Assembly: GCA_029782145.1 (NCBI GenBank)
Contig: JAKOVH010000016.1
Span: 1-64,000, forward strand
DNA: 64,000 nt
From: Actinomycetes bacterium
GTDB lineage: Bacteria > Actinomycetota > Acidimicrobiia > Acidimicrobiales > Acidimicrobilacustridaceae
Reading direction: 5' to 3'
The translations under genes and the position numbers were made by a program. Below the pieces are notes generated by a model, which had not been told where the DNA came from, ran no database searches, and saw nothing but the letters and a program-made list of their open reading frames with translations. Each line of letters begins with the position of its first letter. Within the stretch, counting starts at the first letter, position 1. Below, piece by piece: positions 50,183 through 59,423 of this stretch.

Positions 50183-51718
50183 GTGCGACGGACCATCCCC
50201 GCCTTCTTCCGGGCCGCGGTCGACGACACGCCGGACCGGCCCTGGCTGTTCGCCGAGGACGTCACCTTGACCTTCGGCGAGGCCCAGGCCCGCATCGAGC
50301 GAGCGGCGAGCTGGTTGCGGGCCCACGGGGTGGGTCCGGGCGAGCGGGTGCTGGTCACGTCTCGCAACCTGCCCGAGCACCTGCTCGCCTGGCTGGCGAT
50401 CATGGAGGCCGGCGCGGTGCAGCTGCCGGTGAACCCCCGGTCGACACCGGCCGAGCTGGCCGGGTTCGTGCGCCAGGCCCGCCCCGCGCTGATCGTCACC
50501 GACGCCGGGCTCATGGCGACCGTCGCCGCCGCACTGGCGGACCAGGGCGGTCCCGCCCGGCCGCTCGTCGACGTGGCCGAGCTGTTCACCGCCGAGCCCG
50601 ACGGGCGGGGACCGGCCGACGTCGAGCCCGAGGACGTCGCCGTGATGATCCCCACCTCGGGCACCACGGGGCGGTCGAAGCTCGTGATGCAGACCCACCT
50701 CGCCTACGTGATGGCGGGAGAGGGCTTCCCGTGGTGGATGGGCCTGACCGGCGACGACCGGCTCATGACCTCGCTGCCCCTCTTCCACATCAACGCGCCG
50801 GCCTACTCGACGCTGGGCTCGGTGGCGCTGCGGGCGGGCCTGGTGCTGTTGCCGGGCTTCTCGGCCAGCCGCTTCCTCGACCAGGCCCGCCGCTTCGGCG
50901 CCACCGAGTTCAACTCCATCGGCGCCATGCTCGAGATCCTGATGCGCCAGCCCGAGCGGCCCGACGACGCCGAAACGCCGCTGCGCCTCTGCTACACGGG
51001 CCCGTCACCGTCGAAGGAGCGCCACCTCGAGATCGAGCGGCGCTTCGGCCTGGAGGTGAAGTGCGGCTACGGCATGTCCGAGTCGACCTACGGGCTGTTC
51101 TGGGCTCACGGCACCCGGCCCTACGGCGCCCTCGGCTCGGCCCGCCAGCACCCCACGCTCGGGCACGTCAACGACGCGCGGATGCGCGAGGTCGGGGCCG
51201 ACGGGGTGGGTGAGCTCGAGCTGCGCAACCCGGCGACCATGCGTGGGTACTTCGAGATGGCCGAGGAGACGGCGGCGGTGCTGGTCGACGGCTGGCTGCG
51301 CACGGGCGACCTGGTGACCGACGACGGCGACGGCACCTACACGTTCGTGGGGCGCAAGAAGGAGGTGATCCGCCGGCGCGGGGAGAACCTCTCCCCGACG
51401 GAGGTGGAGGCCGCCCTCGAGCAGCACCCCGACGTGGCCGAGGCCGCGGTGGTCGGCGTGTCGAGCGAGCTCTCCGAGCAGGACGTGAAGGCCTTCCTGG
51501 TGCCCGTCACCGGGCGGCACGTCGACCCGGCGTCGCTCGACGCGCTGGCCCGTGGGCTGCTGGCCGCCTTCAAGGTGCCCCGTTACTACGAGGTCGTCGC
51601 CGAGCTGCCCCACACCCCGACCGGACGGTTGGCCAAGCACCGCCTCCCCACCGAGCGGACCGAGGCCGAGGTCGACATGGAGGACCTCGACATGGAGCAG
51701 GATGGCCGCCGTGGCTGA
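50183..51718 (+). CDS. Acyl-CoA synthetase / AMP-dependent ligase
   Basis: The 511-residue ANL enzyme has MIPTSGTTGRSKLVMQTH, CGYGMSESTYGLFWAHG, DGWLRTGDLVTDDGDGTYTFVGRKKEVIRRRGENLSP and the C-terminal lysine region PTGRLAKHRL. It resembles the CaiC/crotonobetaine-CoA ligase-like group. The GTG at 50183 is chosen because the upstream in-frame sequence is the translated palindromic repeat (WPHEVMDRA twice), which cannot be genuine protein. It overlaps the citryl-CoA-lyase-like gene by 17 nt. Confidence 0.9.
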   Translation: MRRTIPAFFRAAVDDTPDRPWLFAEDVTLTFGEAQARIERAASWLRAHGVGPGERVLVTSRNLPEHLLAWLAIMEAGAVQLPVNPRSTPAELAGFVRQARPALIVTDAGLMATVAAALADQGGPARPLVDVAELFTAEPDGRGPADVEPEDVAVMIPTSGTTGRSKLVMQTHLAYVMAGEGFPWWMGLTGDDRLMTSLPLFHINAPAYSTLGSVALRAGLVLLPGFSASRFLDQARRFGATEFNSIGAMLEILMRQPERPDDAETPLRLCYTGPSPSKERHLEIERRFGLEVKCGYGMSESTYGLFWAHGTRPYGALGSARQHPTLGHVNDARMREVGADGVGELELRNPATMRGYFEMAEETAAVLVDGWLRTGDLVTDDGDGTYTFVGRKKEVIRRRGENLSPTEVEAALEQHPDVAEAAVVGVSSELSEQDVKAFLVPVTGRHVDPASLDALARGLLAAFKVPRYYEVVAELPHTPTGRLAKHRLPTERTEAEVDMEDLDMEQDGRRG

Positions 51719-52526
51719 CCACGACGCTGGCGACGAGCACTGGCTGCGGAGCTCCATCGGGGCGGCGACCCCCGACACCATCACCGTCGGAGGGCTCGAC
51801 CTGCCGAGCCAGGTGATGGGGCGGCTCACCCTCACCGAGCTGGCCTACCTGCTCATCGTCGGACGCGAGGCCACCGAGGCCCAGCGCCGCATGCTCGACG
51901 TGGTGCTCGTGTCGCTGGCCGACCACGGCCTCACGCCGAGCGCCCTCGCCGCCCGCCTCACCTACACCGGCGCCCCCGAGGCGGCTCAGGCCGCGGTGGC
52001 CGCCGGGCTGCTCGGCGCCGGCAGCGTCTTCCTCGGCCCCACCGGCGACACGGCGGAGTTCCTGGCCGCCGCCCTCGCCGACCTCGGCGACCTCGCCGAC
52101 CTCGCCGACTCGGAGCTCGACGACGCCACGTTGCAGGGCGTGGCACAGGCGGCGGTCGAGCGGTGCCGGGCTGACGGGCGGCGGGTCCCGGGGCTCGGCC
52201 ACCCCGTCCACCGGGTCGAGGACCCCCGCACGCCGCGCCTGTACGAGCTGGCCGAGCAGGAGGGCCTGCTCGGCCCGCACCTGCGACTCCTCCGGCTCGT
52301 CGCCGCCGCCAACGAGCAGGTCAGCGGCCGCCGCCTGCCGATCAACGGCGCCGGTGCGGGCGGTGCCGCGCTGGTCGACCTCGGCATCCCGCCGGCCAGC
52401 GTGCGCGGCGTGGTGCTCGTCGCTCGCGCCGCGGGGCTCGTCGCCCACCTGGCCGAGGAGGCCCGCCACCCCATCGGCCGGCGCCTGTGGCTCGAGGCCG
52501 AGGAGCGGGCCGAGCCCCTCGACTAG
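51702..52526 (+). CDS. Citrate-synthase-family citryl-CoA lyase-like protein
   Basis: The 274-residue protein is a short citrate-synthase-fold protein (VGREATEAQRRMLDVVLVSLADHG, VPGLGHPVHRVEDPRTPRL, INGAGAGGAALVDLGIP). It is far shorter than citrate synthase (about 430) and matches the size of stand-alone citryl-CoA lyases. Active-site HPVH is retained. Its start lies within the end of the acyl-CoA ligase gene, so the two are co-translated: the ligase could make the acyl-CoA that this enzyme cleaves or condenses. A DLGDLADLADSEL repeat-like loop occurs near 125. Function inferred. Confidence 0.83.
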   Translation: MAAVADHDAGDEHWLRSSIGAATPDTITVGGLDLPSQVMGRLTLTELAYLLIVGREATEAQRRMLDVVLVSLADHGLTPSALAARLTYTGAPEAAQAAVAAGLLGAGSVFLGPTGDTAEFLAAALADLGDLADLADSELDDATLQGVAQAAVERCRADGRRVPGLGHPVHRVEDPRTPRLYELAEQEGLLGPHLRLLRLVAAANEQVSGRRLPINGAGAGGAALVDLGIPPASVRGVVLVARAAGLVAHLAEEARHPIGRRLWLEAEERAEPLD

Positions 52527-52577
52527 CACGGCGCCGACCCTTCCCCGCCCGCCCCGCGCGCCCTGCCTGCCTGCTCG

Positions 52578-52624
52578 AAGCTGGTTCTGTTCGTTCCGGG
52601 TACCGGAACGAACAGAACCAGCTT
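52578..52624. promoter_or_regulatory. 47-nt near-perfect palindrome
   Basis: Two exact 22-bp arms (52578-52599 beginning AAGCTGGTTC and ending GTTCCGG; 52603-52624 its reverse complement) are separated by only GTA. The arms contain about 50 percent GC, well below the surroundings. It lies 51 nt after the lyase stop and 27 nt before the nitroreductase ATG. It could be a terminator, but then a promoter for the nitroreductase barely fits. It may instead be an operator or attenuator. Confidence 0.85.
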
Positions 52625-52651
52625 GGGGAGGGACGGTGGCAAGCTCCATCC

Positions 52652-53332
<681 letters not shown>

Positions 53333-53412
53333 GGGGAGGTCGGCCCGGCGCCCTGGCGAGGCTGTGAGATAGGACCCTTCCGGCCACCGCGCCGGGGCGG
53401 CACCATCTAGGC

Positions 53413-54807
53413 ATGGCGCTCCACGTGCTGCCGGCCTCCGACGCCACCTTGTGGTGGGTCCAGCGGCCCGATCTCCCATTGCAGGTCGCCGGCCTGGCGC
53501 TGATCGAGGGGGGACCGCTCCACGACTCGGACGGCCGGCTGCGCCTCGCCGACCTGACGGCCCGGGTCGAGGCCAGCCTCGCCGACGCTCCTCGCCTGCG
53601 CCAGCGGGTGCGCCAGCTCCCGCTGCACATGGCGGTGGCCTTCGAGGACGACCCGGACTTCGACCTCTCGAACCACATCCGCAGCACCGTCCTGCCGTCC
53701 TACGGCGGCTCGGGCGCGCTGCGCCGGGAGATCGCCCGGATCCTCCAGCAACCCCTCGACCTGTCCCGTCCGCTGTGGGAGATCTGGCTCATCGACGGCG
53801 TCGAGGGCGACCGGGTCGCCATGGTGCTGCGGGCCAGCCACGTGCTGGTCGACGGCATGGCCCTGCTCGAGCTGGCGACACGCTTCCTCGACCCGACCCC
53901 GGAGCCCCGGCCGCTGCCACCGCCGTCGCCGTGGCAGCCCGAGCCGTCCGCCGGGCTGGTGGACTCCGTGGCCACCGGGGCCGCGGCCCGGACCCGGGCG
54001 CTCGCGGGTGCCGCTCGGCGCGCCGCGTCGCTGGCGACCGACCCGCACACGCTGCCCCAGACCCTCGGGGCGCTCCTCGACGTGACGTCGCACATCACCA
54101 CGCCGAGCTCGTCGGCGGGGGTCAGGCCGCCGTTCAGCGGGCCGGTCGGGCCGCGCCACGAGGTGGCGTGGACGAGCGTGTCGCTGGAGGAGGTGCACCA
54201 GGTCGCCCAGGCCCACGCGGCGACGGTCAACGACGTGGTGATGACGATGACCACGGGGGCGGTGGCCGACTACGTGGCGGCGACGGCGCCGTCGGGCAGG
54301 GTGCGATCGCCGAGGGTGATCGTGCCGGTGTCGGTGCACGGCGCCGACCTCGCCGGGGAGGTCCGCAACGAGTTCTCCATCCTCCTCGCCGACCTCCCCG
54401 TCGACCTGCGCGACCCGGTGGGCCGCCTCCGGGTGATCCACGAGGTGCTCGGGCCGCTGAAGCGCAACGCCCACACGTCGCTCGGCGCCCGGGTCTTCGA
54501 GCTGGCCCTGGCGATGCCCCCGTGCGTGCTGCGGCCCTTCGGGCGTGCCGTGCTGGACCGGCAGCCGGTGGTGGACCTCGCCGTCACGAACCTCCCCGGG
54601 CCGGCGGACGACCTGTACCTGATGGGAGCCCGGGTGCTGGAGATGTACCCGGTGGTCGTCGGCACCGGGAACATCGCCACCATCGTCGGCGTGCTCTCCT
54701 ATCGCGATCGGCTCGGCATCTGCGTGACCGTGGACGCCGGGGTGGTGCCCGACCCTGAGGTGCTCCTGGCTGGCTTCGCGCGCAGCCTGCGTGCTCTGCT
54801 CTCCTAG
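53413..54807 (+). CDS. Wax ester synthase/DGAT-family acyltransferase with altered HHxxxDG
   Basis: The 464-residue protein has the WS/DGAT layout: LDLSRPLWEIWLIDG, an active-site motif, AHAATVNDVVMTMTTGAV and the C-terminal LAVTNLPGPADDLYLMGARV. The motif, normally HHxxxDG, reads SHVLVDG (S142, H143, D147, G148), so the first His is Ser while the second His and the Asp remain. The family makes wax esters or triacylglycerol from acyl-CoA. Activity may be kept, since the second His is the likely base. A patatin-like gene follows. Confidence 0.88.
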   Translation: MALHVLPASDATLWWVQRPDLPLQVAGLALIEGGPLHDSDGRLRLADLTARVEASLADAPRLRQRVRQLPLHMAVAFEDDPDFDLSNHIRSTVLPSYGGSGALRREIARILQQPLDLSRPLWEIWLIDGVEGDRVAMVLRASHVLVDGMALLELATRFLDPTPEPRPLPPPSPWQPEPSAGLVDSVATGAAARTRALAGAARRAASLATDPHTLPQTLGALLDVTSHITTPSSSAGVRPPFSGPVGPRHEVAWTSVSLEEVHQVAQAHAATVNDVVMTMTTGAVADYVAATAPSGRVRSPRVIVPVSVHGADLAGEVRNEFSILLADLPVDLRDPVGRLRVIHEVLGPLKRNAHTSLGARVFELALAMPPCVLRPFGRAVLDRQPVVDLAVTNLPGPADDLYLMGARVLEMYPVVVGTGNIATIVGVLSYRDRLGICVTVDAGVVPDPEVLLAGFARSLRALLS

Positions 54808-54820
54808 ATGCGGGACAACC

Positions 54821-54840
54821 TGTGACGAACGTCATAGGCT
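54821..54840 (+). promoter_or_regulatory. CRP-like palindrome and -10 before the patatin gene
   Basis: TGTGACGAACGTCATA (54821-54836) fits TGTGA-N6-TCA. TAGGCT (54835-54840) is a plausible -10 overlapping its end, suggesting a repressing rather than activating position. Confidence 0.4.
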
Positions 54841-54905
54841 GCGCCTGACGTTCAGGTTCCCACCGAGAGTGGAAAAGGCGACGTGATGCAACTGGAGCAG
54901 AGCCG

Positions 54906-55796
54906 GTGTCGGACGTCGTGTGCCGTTCCCAGTCGGAGGGGCGGGACGCGGGTCGGGTGGGCGACATCGTGAGCCAGCAGCACGGCGGCGACCTCGGCGA
55001 CCTCGGCGACCTCGGCGACGTCGCGCTGGAGGGCTCTCCGGCGGTGGCCACCGGCCTGCACCCGCTGGCGATGGTCTACGGCGGAGGCGGTGTCTACGGC
55101 ATCGGGTACACCGCCGGCATCGCCCGTGGCCTCCAGGACGGCGGCATTCCGGTCGCCACGGCCCCCGCGCTCGGCACCTCGGCCGGCTCGTGGACCGCGG
55201 CCGCCATCGCCCTCGGCGTCACCTACGAGGAGATGTCGAAGCTCGAGCCTCCGGCGATCCCCAGCCGCCAGCGCGACGCGCTGTCCGACCGGGCTCGCCT
55301 CGTGTTCGGCGAGGCCAGCCACTCCCTGGTCTCGGTGTCGGCGGTGTGCCTGAGCTCCGGGCGCCGCCACATCCTCAACGGCGCCCTGCACCCGCTGGCC
55401 GACCTCGTCGCCGCCTCCTCGGCCGTTCCCGGCCTGCTGCCGCCTCACCGGGTGGACGGCACGCTCTACGTCGACGGTGGCATGTGGTCGACCACCTGCC
55501 TCGACGCCGCGGCCCACGCCGAGTCCGTGATCGTCGTGGCGCCGCTCGCCGGGCCCCACATGGGGCTGATGGGCCGCACCACGGGGTTGCTGCTCGAGCG
55601 CGAGCTGCGCGGCTGGCGGCGCCGCCACAGGGACCGGGTGATCACCCTCATCCGGCCGAACCGGGCGGCGGCGCGGTTCGTGGGGCGCAACCCGCTCGAC
55701 CTGTTCGAAGCGGCACGCGGCCGGGCGGTCTACCCGGTGGCCTACGAGCAGGGCCTGCGGTGGGCCGAGCGCCTGCTGGAGGAGCAGGCCGCCTGA
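54906..55796 (+). CDS. Patatin-like phospholipase
   Basis: The 296-residue protein has the oxyanion glycine loop VYGGGGVYGIGY, the nucleophile elbow GTSAG (S92) and the catalytic aspartate in DGG (D190), giving a complete Ser-Asp dyad. It probably hydrolyses acyl lipids. The N-terminus contains DLGDLGDLGD, encoded by four 9-bp repeats (54987-55022). Start choice between GTG 54906 and an internal GTG is unclear. It follows the WS/DGAT gene by 98 nt and may act on its storage-lipid product. Confidence 0.85.
   Translation: MSDVVCRSQSEGRDAGRVGDIVSQQHGGDLGDLGDLGDVALEGSPAVATGLHPLAMVYGGGGVYGIGYTAGIARGLQDGGIPVATAPALGTSAGSWTAAAIALGVTYEEMSKLEPPAIPSRQRDALSDRARLVFGEASHSLVSVSAVCLSSGRRHILNGALHPLADLVAASSAVPGLLPPHRVDGTLYVDGGMWSTTCLDAAAHAESVIVVAPLAGPHMGLMGRTTGLLLERELRGWRRRHRDRVITLIRPNRAAARFVGRNPLDLFEAARGRAVYPVAYEQGLRWAERLLEEQAA
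54987..55022. repeat. 9-bp tandem repeat inside the patatin gene
   Basis: GGCGACCTC occurs three times followed by GGCGACGTC, encoding Gly-Asp-Leu repeats in a region before the catalytic domain. In-frame slippage would change only linker length. Confidence 0.75.
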
Positions 55797-55813
55797 GCCC
55801 GGTCCGCCGGGAG

Positions 55814-55831
55814 GGCTCCGCAGTCGGAGCC
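55814..55831 (+). terminator. Short hairpin after the patatin gene
   Basis: GGCTCCG (55814-55820) and CGGAGCC (55825-55831) around CAGT, 17 nt past the stop codon. The 10-bp word CGGAGGTGAC is directly repeated just downstream. Confidence 0.5.
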
Positions 55832-55849
55832 GCTCGGAGGTGACCGGAG

Positions 55850-55878
55850 GTGACCGGGCGCGCCCCATCGCATAGAAT
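55850..55878 (+). promoter_or_regulatory. Promoter of the amidohydrolase-TetR pair
   Basis: GTGACC (55850-55855), a 17-bp spacer and TAGAAT (55873-55878) form a credible promoter about 50 nt before the amidohydrolase ATG. Confidence 0.5.
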
Positions 55879-55929
55879 CAGGTTTCAGTTCGCTTGCCCG
55901 CCGAGCCGTCCGTCCTGGGAAGGGTCGCC

Positions 55930-57156
55930 ATGACCGTCACGACCGCCACCGACCGCTACACGATCATCTCGGCCGACTGCCACGCCGGCGGCAGCCACGA
56001 GCAGTACCGGGAGTACCTCGACCCGGCCTTCCGCGACGACTTCGACGCCTGGCGCGGCGAGTACAAGAACCCGTGGAAGGACCTGCGCGACACCGACCTG
56101 CGCATCCGCAACTGGGACGACGAGCGCCGCGACGCCGACCAGCTCTCCGACGGGGTGGTGGGCGAGGTCGTGTTCCCCAACACCGTGCCGCCCTTCTACC
56201 CCGGCTTCGTGCTCTTCGCCGGGCCGCCCAAGCCCGAGGACTACGCCCACCGCCGAGCGGGCATCCACGCCCACAACCGCTGGCTGAAGGACTTCTGCGA
56301 CCGCAAGCCCGCCCAGCGCGCCGGCATCGGCCAGATCTTCCTGAACGACATCGACGACGCCATCGCCGACGCCACCTGGATCAAGGAGAACGGCCTGCGC
56401 GGCGGCATCCTGCTGCCCAACGTGGCGCCCGACGTCACCTGGGTGAGCCCGCTCTACGACCCCCACTACGACCGGCTCTGGGCCGCCCTCCAGGACATGG
56501 AGATCGTGGTGAACCTCCACGGTGGCACCGGTTCCCCCAACTACGGGCGCTTCGCCGCCACGCCCCTGCTGCTCATCAGCGAGGTGCCCTTCTACAGCCT
56601 GCGGCCCTTCGTGCACATGCTGCTCTCGGGCGTGTTCGAGCGCTTCCCCCGCCTCAAGTTCGTGATGACCGAGGCGGCCGCCGCCGGTGTGCCGCCGATG
56701 CTGCGGCAGCTCGACGCCATCCTGGCCAGCGTCCGCAAGGGAGCCATCGGTGAGCTGAAGTACACCGCCGACAACGCGTTGCCCCGCTCGGCCACCGAGT
56801 ACTTCCACCAGAACTGCTGGGTGGGCGCCAGCTTCCCGGGCATGGCCGACGTGGAGGCCCGTCACGTGATCGGGCTCGACCGGTACATGTGGGGCAGCGA
56901 CTACCCCCACGACGAGGGCACGCCGCCGTTCAGCCGCGAGCACCTGCGCCAGGTCTTCCACGCGGTCGGCGAGGACGAGATGCGCAAGATCCTCGCCGGC
57001 AACGCCGCCGAGCTCTACGACTTCGACCTCGAGGCCCTGGCGCCGCTGGCCGCCCAGTACGGCCCCACGGTCGAGGAGATCGCCCAGCCCCTCGACCGGC
57101 TCCCCGACAACCCCAACAGCGCCCTGCTCAAGGAGAGCGGCCAGACGATCGTCTGA
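55930..57156 (+). CDS. Amidohydrolase-2 (ACMSD-like) family protein
   Basis: The 408-residue TIM-barrel protein belongs to the metal-dependent amidohydrolase group that includes ACMSD decarboxylases. It starts YTIISADCHAGG: the usual DxHxH has one His here, DCHAG. NLHGGTGSPNYG, FPRLKFVMTEAAAAGVPP and MWGSDYPHDEGTPPF provide the remaining histidines and the conserved aspartate. Such enzymes decarboxylate or hydrolyse aromatic or cyclic carboxylates. It is followed by a TetR gene after 8 nt, probably in one operon. Confidence 0.86.
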   Translation: MTVTTATDRYTIISADCHAGGSHEQYREYLDPAFRDDFDAWRGEYKNPWKDLRDTDLRIRNWDDERRDADQLSDGVVGEVVFPNTVPPFYPGFVLFAGPPKPEDYAHRRAGIHAHNRWLKDFCDRKPAQRAGIGQIFLNDIDDAIADATWIKENGLRGGILLPNVAPDVTWVSPLYDPHYDRLWAALQDMEIVVNLHGGTGSPNYGRFAATPLLLISEVPFYSLRPFVHMLLSGVFERFPRLKFVMTEAAAAGVPPMLRQLDAILASVRKGAIGELKYTADNALPRSATEYFHQNCWVGASFPGMADVEARHVIGLDRYMWGSDYPHDEGTPPFSREHLRQVFHAVGEDEMRKILAGNAAELYDFDLEALAPLAAQYGPTVEEIAQPLDRLPDNPNSALLKESGQTIV

Positions 57157-57164
57157 CCGCCCCC

Positions 57165-57806
57165 ATGGCCAGACCCACCACCGCCGCAGCTCGCCGGGAC
57201 GGCCTCGTGGTCGACGACCTCCCCGCCGGGCAACGAGCCCGGCGCGCCCGGATCGTGGCCGCCGCGGTCGAGCTGCTGGGCACCGACGACTACGACAGCA
57301 TCCACATGCGCCTGGTGGCCGAGCGGGCGGGCGTCGCCCTCGGCACGCTCTACCGCTACTTCCCGTCCAAGGAGCAGCTGTTCGGTGCCGCGCTCATCCA
57401 GTGGGGGGAGAGCTTCCAGCAGCGCTACGAGCGCACCATCCAGCGCACCGCGGCCCACCCGTCGGAGCGCCTCAAGAAGACCCTGCGCAGCGCGGTCACC
57501 GCCTTCGAGCGCAGCCCGCGGTTCTTCGGGCTCGTGGTGGTGCTGCAGTCCTCCGACGACCCGGAGGTCGCGGCCTTGTTCCGGCAGTTCTCCGGCACCA
57601 CCACCGGTGTCATCCACGACACGCTGACCGGCGTCGAGGAGCGCTACCGCCAGCCCATCGAGACCATCGCGCTGGCGGTGCTGTTCAACCTGCTGCGGGG
57701 CTGGTCGCTCGGCTCGTGGTCCATGGCCGAGGTGCTCGTCCAGCTCGACGCCTGCGTCGACGTGCTGTTCGCCGAGCCGAAGGTGTCCGTCGACGGCGGG
57801 ACGTGA
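57165..57806 (+). CDS. TetR-family regulator
   Basis: The 213-residue protein has the TetR HTH YDSIHMRLVAERAGVALGTLYRYFPSKEQLFGAAL at about 40-76. The remaining part, QRYERTIQRTAAHPSERLKKTLRSAV, resembles the KstR2/fatty-acid-type TetR proteins of actinobacteria. Its ATG is 8 nt after the amidohydrolase stop. No obvious palindrome identifies its operator. It probably regulates its own operon or nearby catabolic genes. Confidence 0.87.
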   Translation: MARPTTAAARRDGLVVDDLPAGQRARRARIVAAAVELLGTDDYDSIHMRLVAERAGVALGTLYRYFPSKEQLFGAALIQWGESFQQRYERTIQRTAAHPSERLKKTLRSAVTAFERSPRFFGLVVVLQSSDDPEVAALFRQFSGTTTGVIHDTLTGVEERYRQPIETIALAVLFNLLRGWSLGSWSMAEVLVQLDACVDVLFAEPKVSVDGGT

Positions 57807-57835
57807 CGCTGCGTGCTCGACCGTTCGCCGGGTGT

Positions 57836-57864
57836 TGTGACCGCCGTCACGCATAACGTATATT
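57836..57864 (+). promoter_or_regulatory. CRP-like site with -10 before the ABC substrate-binding protein
   Basis: TGTGACCGCCGTCACG (57836-57851) fits TGTGA-N6-TCAC and contains a perfect GTGAC-N4-GTCAC. TATATT (57859-57864) is a strong -10. The palindrome covers the -35 region. Confidence 0.5.
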
Positions 57865-57918
57865 CGGCGCACGGGGCCGGGACCGCCCGGCCGCTTCCAT
57901 CCGACCAAGGGGGGTCTG

Positions 57919-59298
57919 TTGAGAACCAGGACTCGAGCAGTGGCCGTGGCGGTCGCTCTGACGCTGGCGCTGGTCGCCGGGGCGTGCGGCAGCGGCCGTG
58001 ACAGCTCCTCGGACGACGGCGGCAAGGGCGGCACCGCCACCACGGCTGCGTCGACCGAGGGCAAGTTCGGCACCATCGACTCGCCCTGCGGTCCCGGCGA
58101 CGCCAAGGGCGCCACCGCCCAGGGCGTCACCGACACCGAGATCACCCTCGGCTACGGCGACGACGCCGGCTTCGCCAACTCGCCGGGCCTCAACCACCAG
58201 ATGTCCGACGCCATGAAGGCGTTCATCTCCTGGTGCAACGACCAGGGCGGCATCAACGGCCGCAAGATCAAGGGCAACTACCACGACGCCAAGATCACCG
58301 AGGTCAACAACGCCATGACCGAGGCGTGCGCCAGCGACTTCTTCCTGGTCGGCCAGGGCTTCTCGCTCGACGCCTCCCAGGAGACGGTGCGCCGCGGGTG
58401 CGGCCTGCCCTCCGTCGCCGGCTACGCGGTGAGCCCGGCGTTCGCCAACGGGCCGTTGAAGTGGGAGCCCTTCCCCATCCCGGCCGACTACACCAACACC
58501 ACCGCGGCGCTGTACTTCAAGGACGAGTACCCCGACAAGGTCGACAAGATCGCGTCGATGTACGCCAACTACTCGGCCACCATCGACTCCAAGGACAAGG
58601 TCGAGAGCGCCTGGACGAACCTGGGCTTCTCGTTCCTGCCCTGCCCGCAGCAGTACAACATCCAGGGCGAGTCGGACTGGAAGCCCTTCGTGCAGAAGCT
58701 GAAGGACTGCGGGGCCGAGATCGTGTACTTCGTCGGCAGCCCGTACCCGAACTTCGAGAACGCGCTCACCGCCGCCGACCAGATCGGCTTCAAGCCCATC
58801 TGGTACGTCGACGCCAACTTCTACGACGAGTCGTTCAAGAACTGGAACTCGACGGGCTTCGCCGACAACGTCTACCTGCGGGAGTCGTACACGCCGCTCG
58901 AGGAGGCCGCTGACAACCCGGCGACGCAGCAGTACCTCGACGTCATGAAGCAGTACGGCGGCGACGTCAACCAGCTCGGCGAGCAGAGCGCCTCGGCGTT
59001 CCTGCTGTGGGCCACGGCGGCCAAGGCGTGCGGGTCGAACCTCACCCGTGAGTGCGTGGGCGAGAAGCTCACCGCGACCACCGAGTGGACCGGCGGTGGC
59101 CTCCACGCCCAGTCCAACCCGGGCCAGAACCTGCCGAGCGAGTGCGGCCTGGTGCTGAAGCTCCAGGGGACGACCTACGTGCGGGTGTCACCGAGCGAGC
59201 CGAACACCTACACGTGCGACCCGGCCATCGCCGGCAAGGTCACCGGCCCGGCCCTCGACCGGGCCAAGCTCGACTCGAACCGCATCGCCCAGCTCTGA
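57919..59298 (+). CDS. ABC-type branched-chain-amino-acid-like substrate-binding lipoprotein
   Basis: The 459-residue lipoprotein has a signal sequence ending LVAGACG (lipidation at the cysteine), a Ser/Gly/Asp-rich linker and a Leu/Ile/Val-binding-protein-like periplasmic fold (ITLGYGDDAGFANSPGLNHQ, FFLVGQGFSLDASQ, WTNLGFSFLPCPQQYN). It starts with TTG, preceded by AAGGGGGG. No permease or ATPase gene is present in the window, so partners are elsewhere. Ligand may be an amide or other small organic compound rather than an amino acid. Possible CRP control upstream. Confidence 0.87.
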   Translation: MRTRTRAVAVAVALTLALVAGACGSGRDSSSDDGGKGGTATTAASTEGKFGTIDSPCGPGDAKGATAQGVTDTEITLGYGDDAGFANSPGLNHQMSDAMKAFISWCNDQGGINGRKIKGNYHDAKITEVNNAMTEACASDFFLVGQGFSLDASQETVRRGCGLPSVAGYAVSPAFANGPLKWEPFPIPADYTNTTAALYFKDEYPDKVDKIASMYANYSATIDSKDKVESAWTNLGFSFLPCPQQYNIQGESDWKPFVQKLKDCGAEIVYFVGSPYPNFENALTAADQIGFKPIWYVDANFYDESFKNWNSTGFADNVYLRESYTPLEEAADNPATQQYLDVMKQYGGDVNQLGEQSASAFLLWATAAKACGSNLTRECVGEKLTATTEWTGGGLHAQSNPGQNLPSECGLVLKLQGTTYVRVSPSEPNTYTCDPAIAGKVTGPALDRAKLDSNRIAQL

Positions 59299-59328
59299 CG
59301 CGGCGGCGTCCACGGCCACGACCGTGAC

Positions 59329-59364
59329 CCGGTGGCGCAGGTCCTGCGGGGCCTGCGCCACCGG
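59329..59364. terminator. Strong bidirectional hairpin between convergent genes
   Basis: CCGGTGGCGCAGG (59329-59341) pairs with CCTGCGCCACCGG (59352-59364) around a 10-nt loop, 31 nt past the binding-protein stop and 60 nt past the ilvD stop. Confidence 0.75.
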
Positions 59365-59423
59365 CGCGTCCGGGGTGGCGGCGGCACCTTCGCGGCGCGG
59401 CGCCCGGTGCGGACGGGGCCGCC

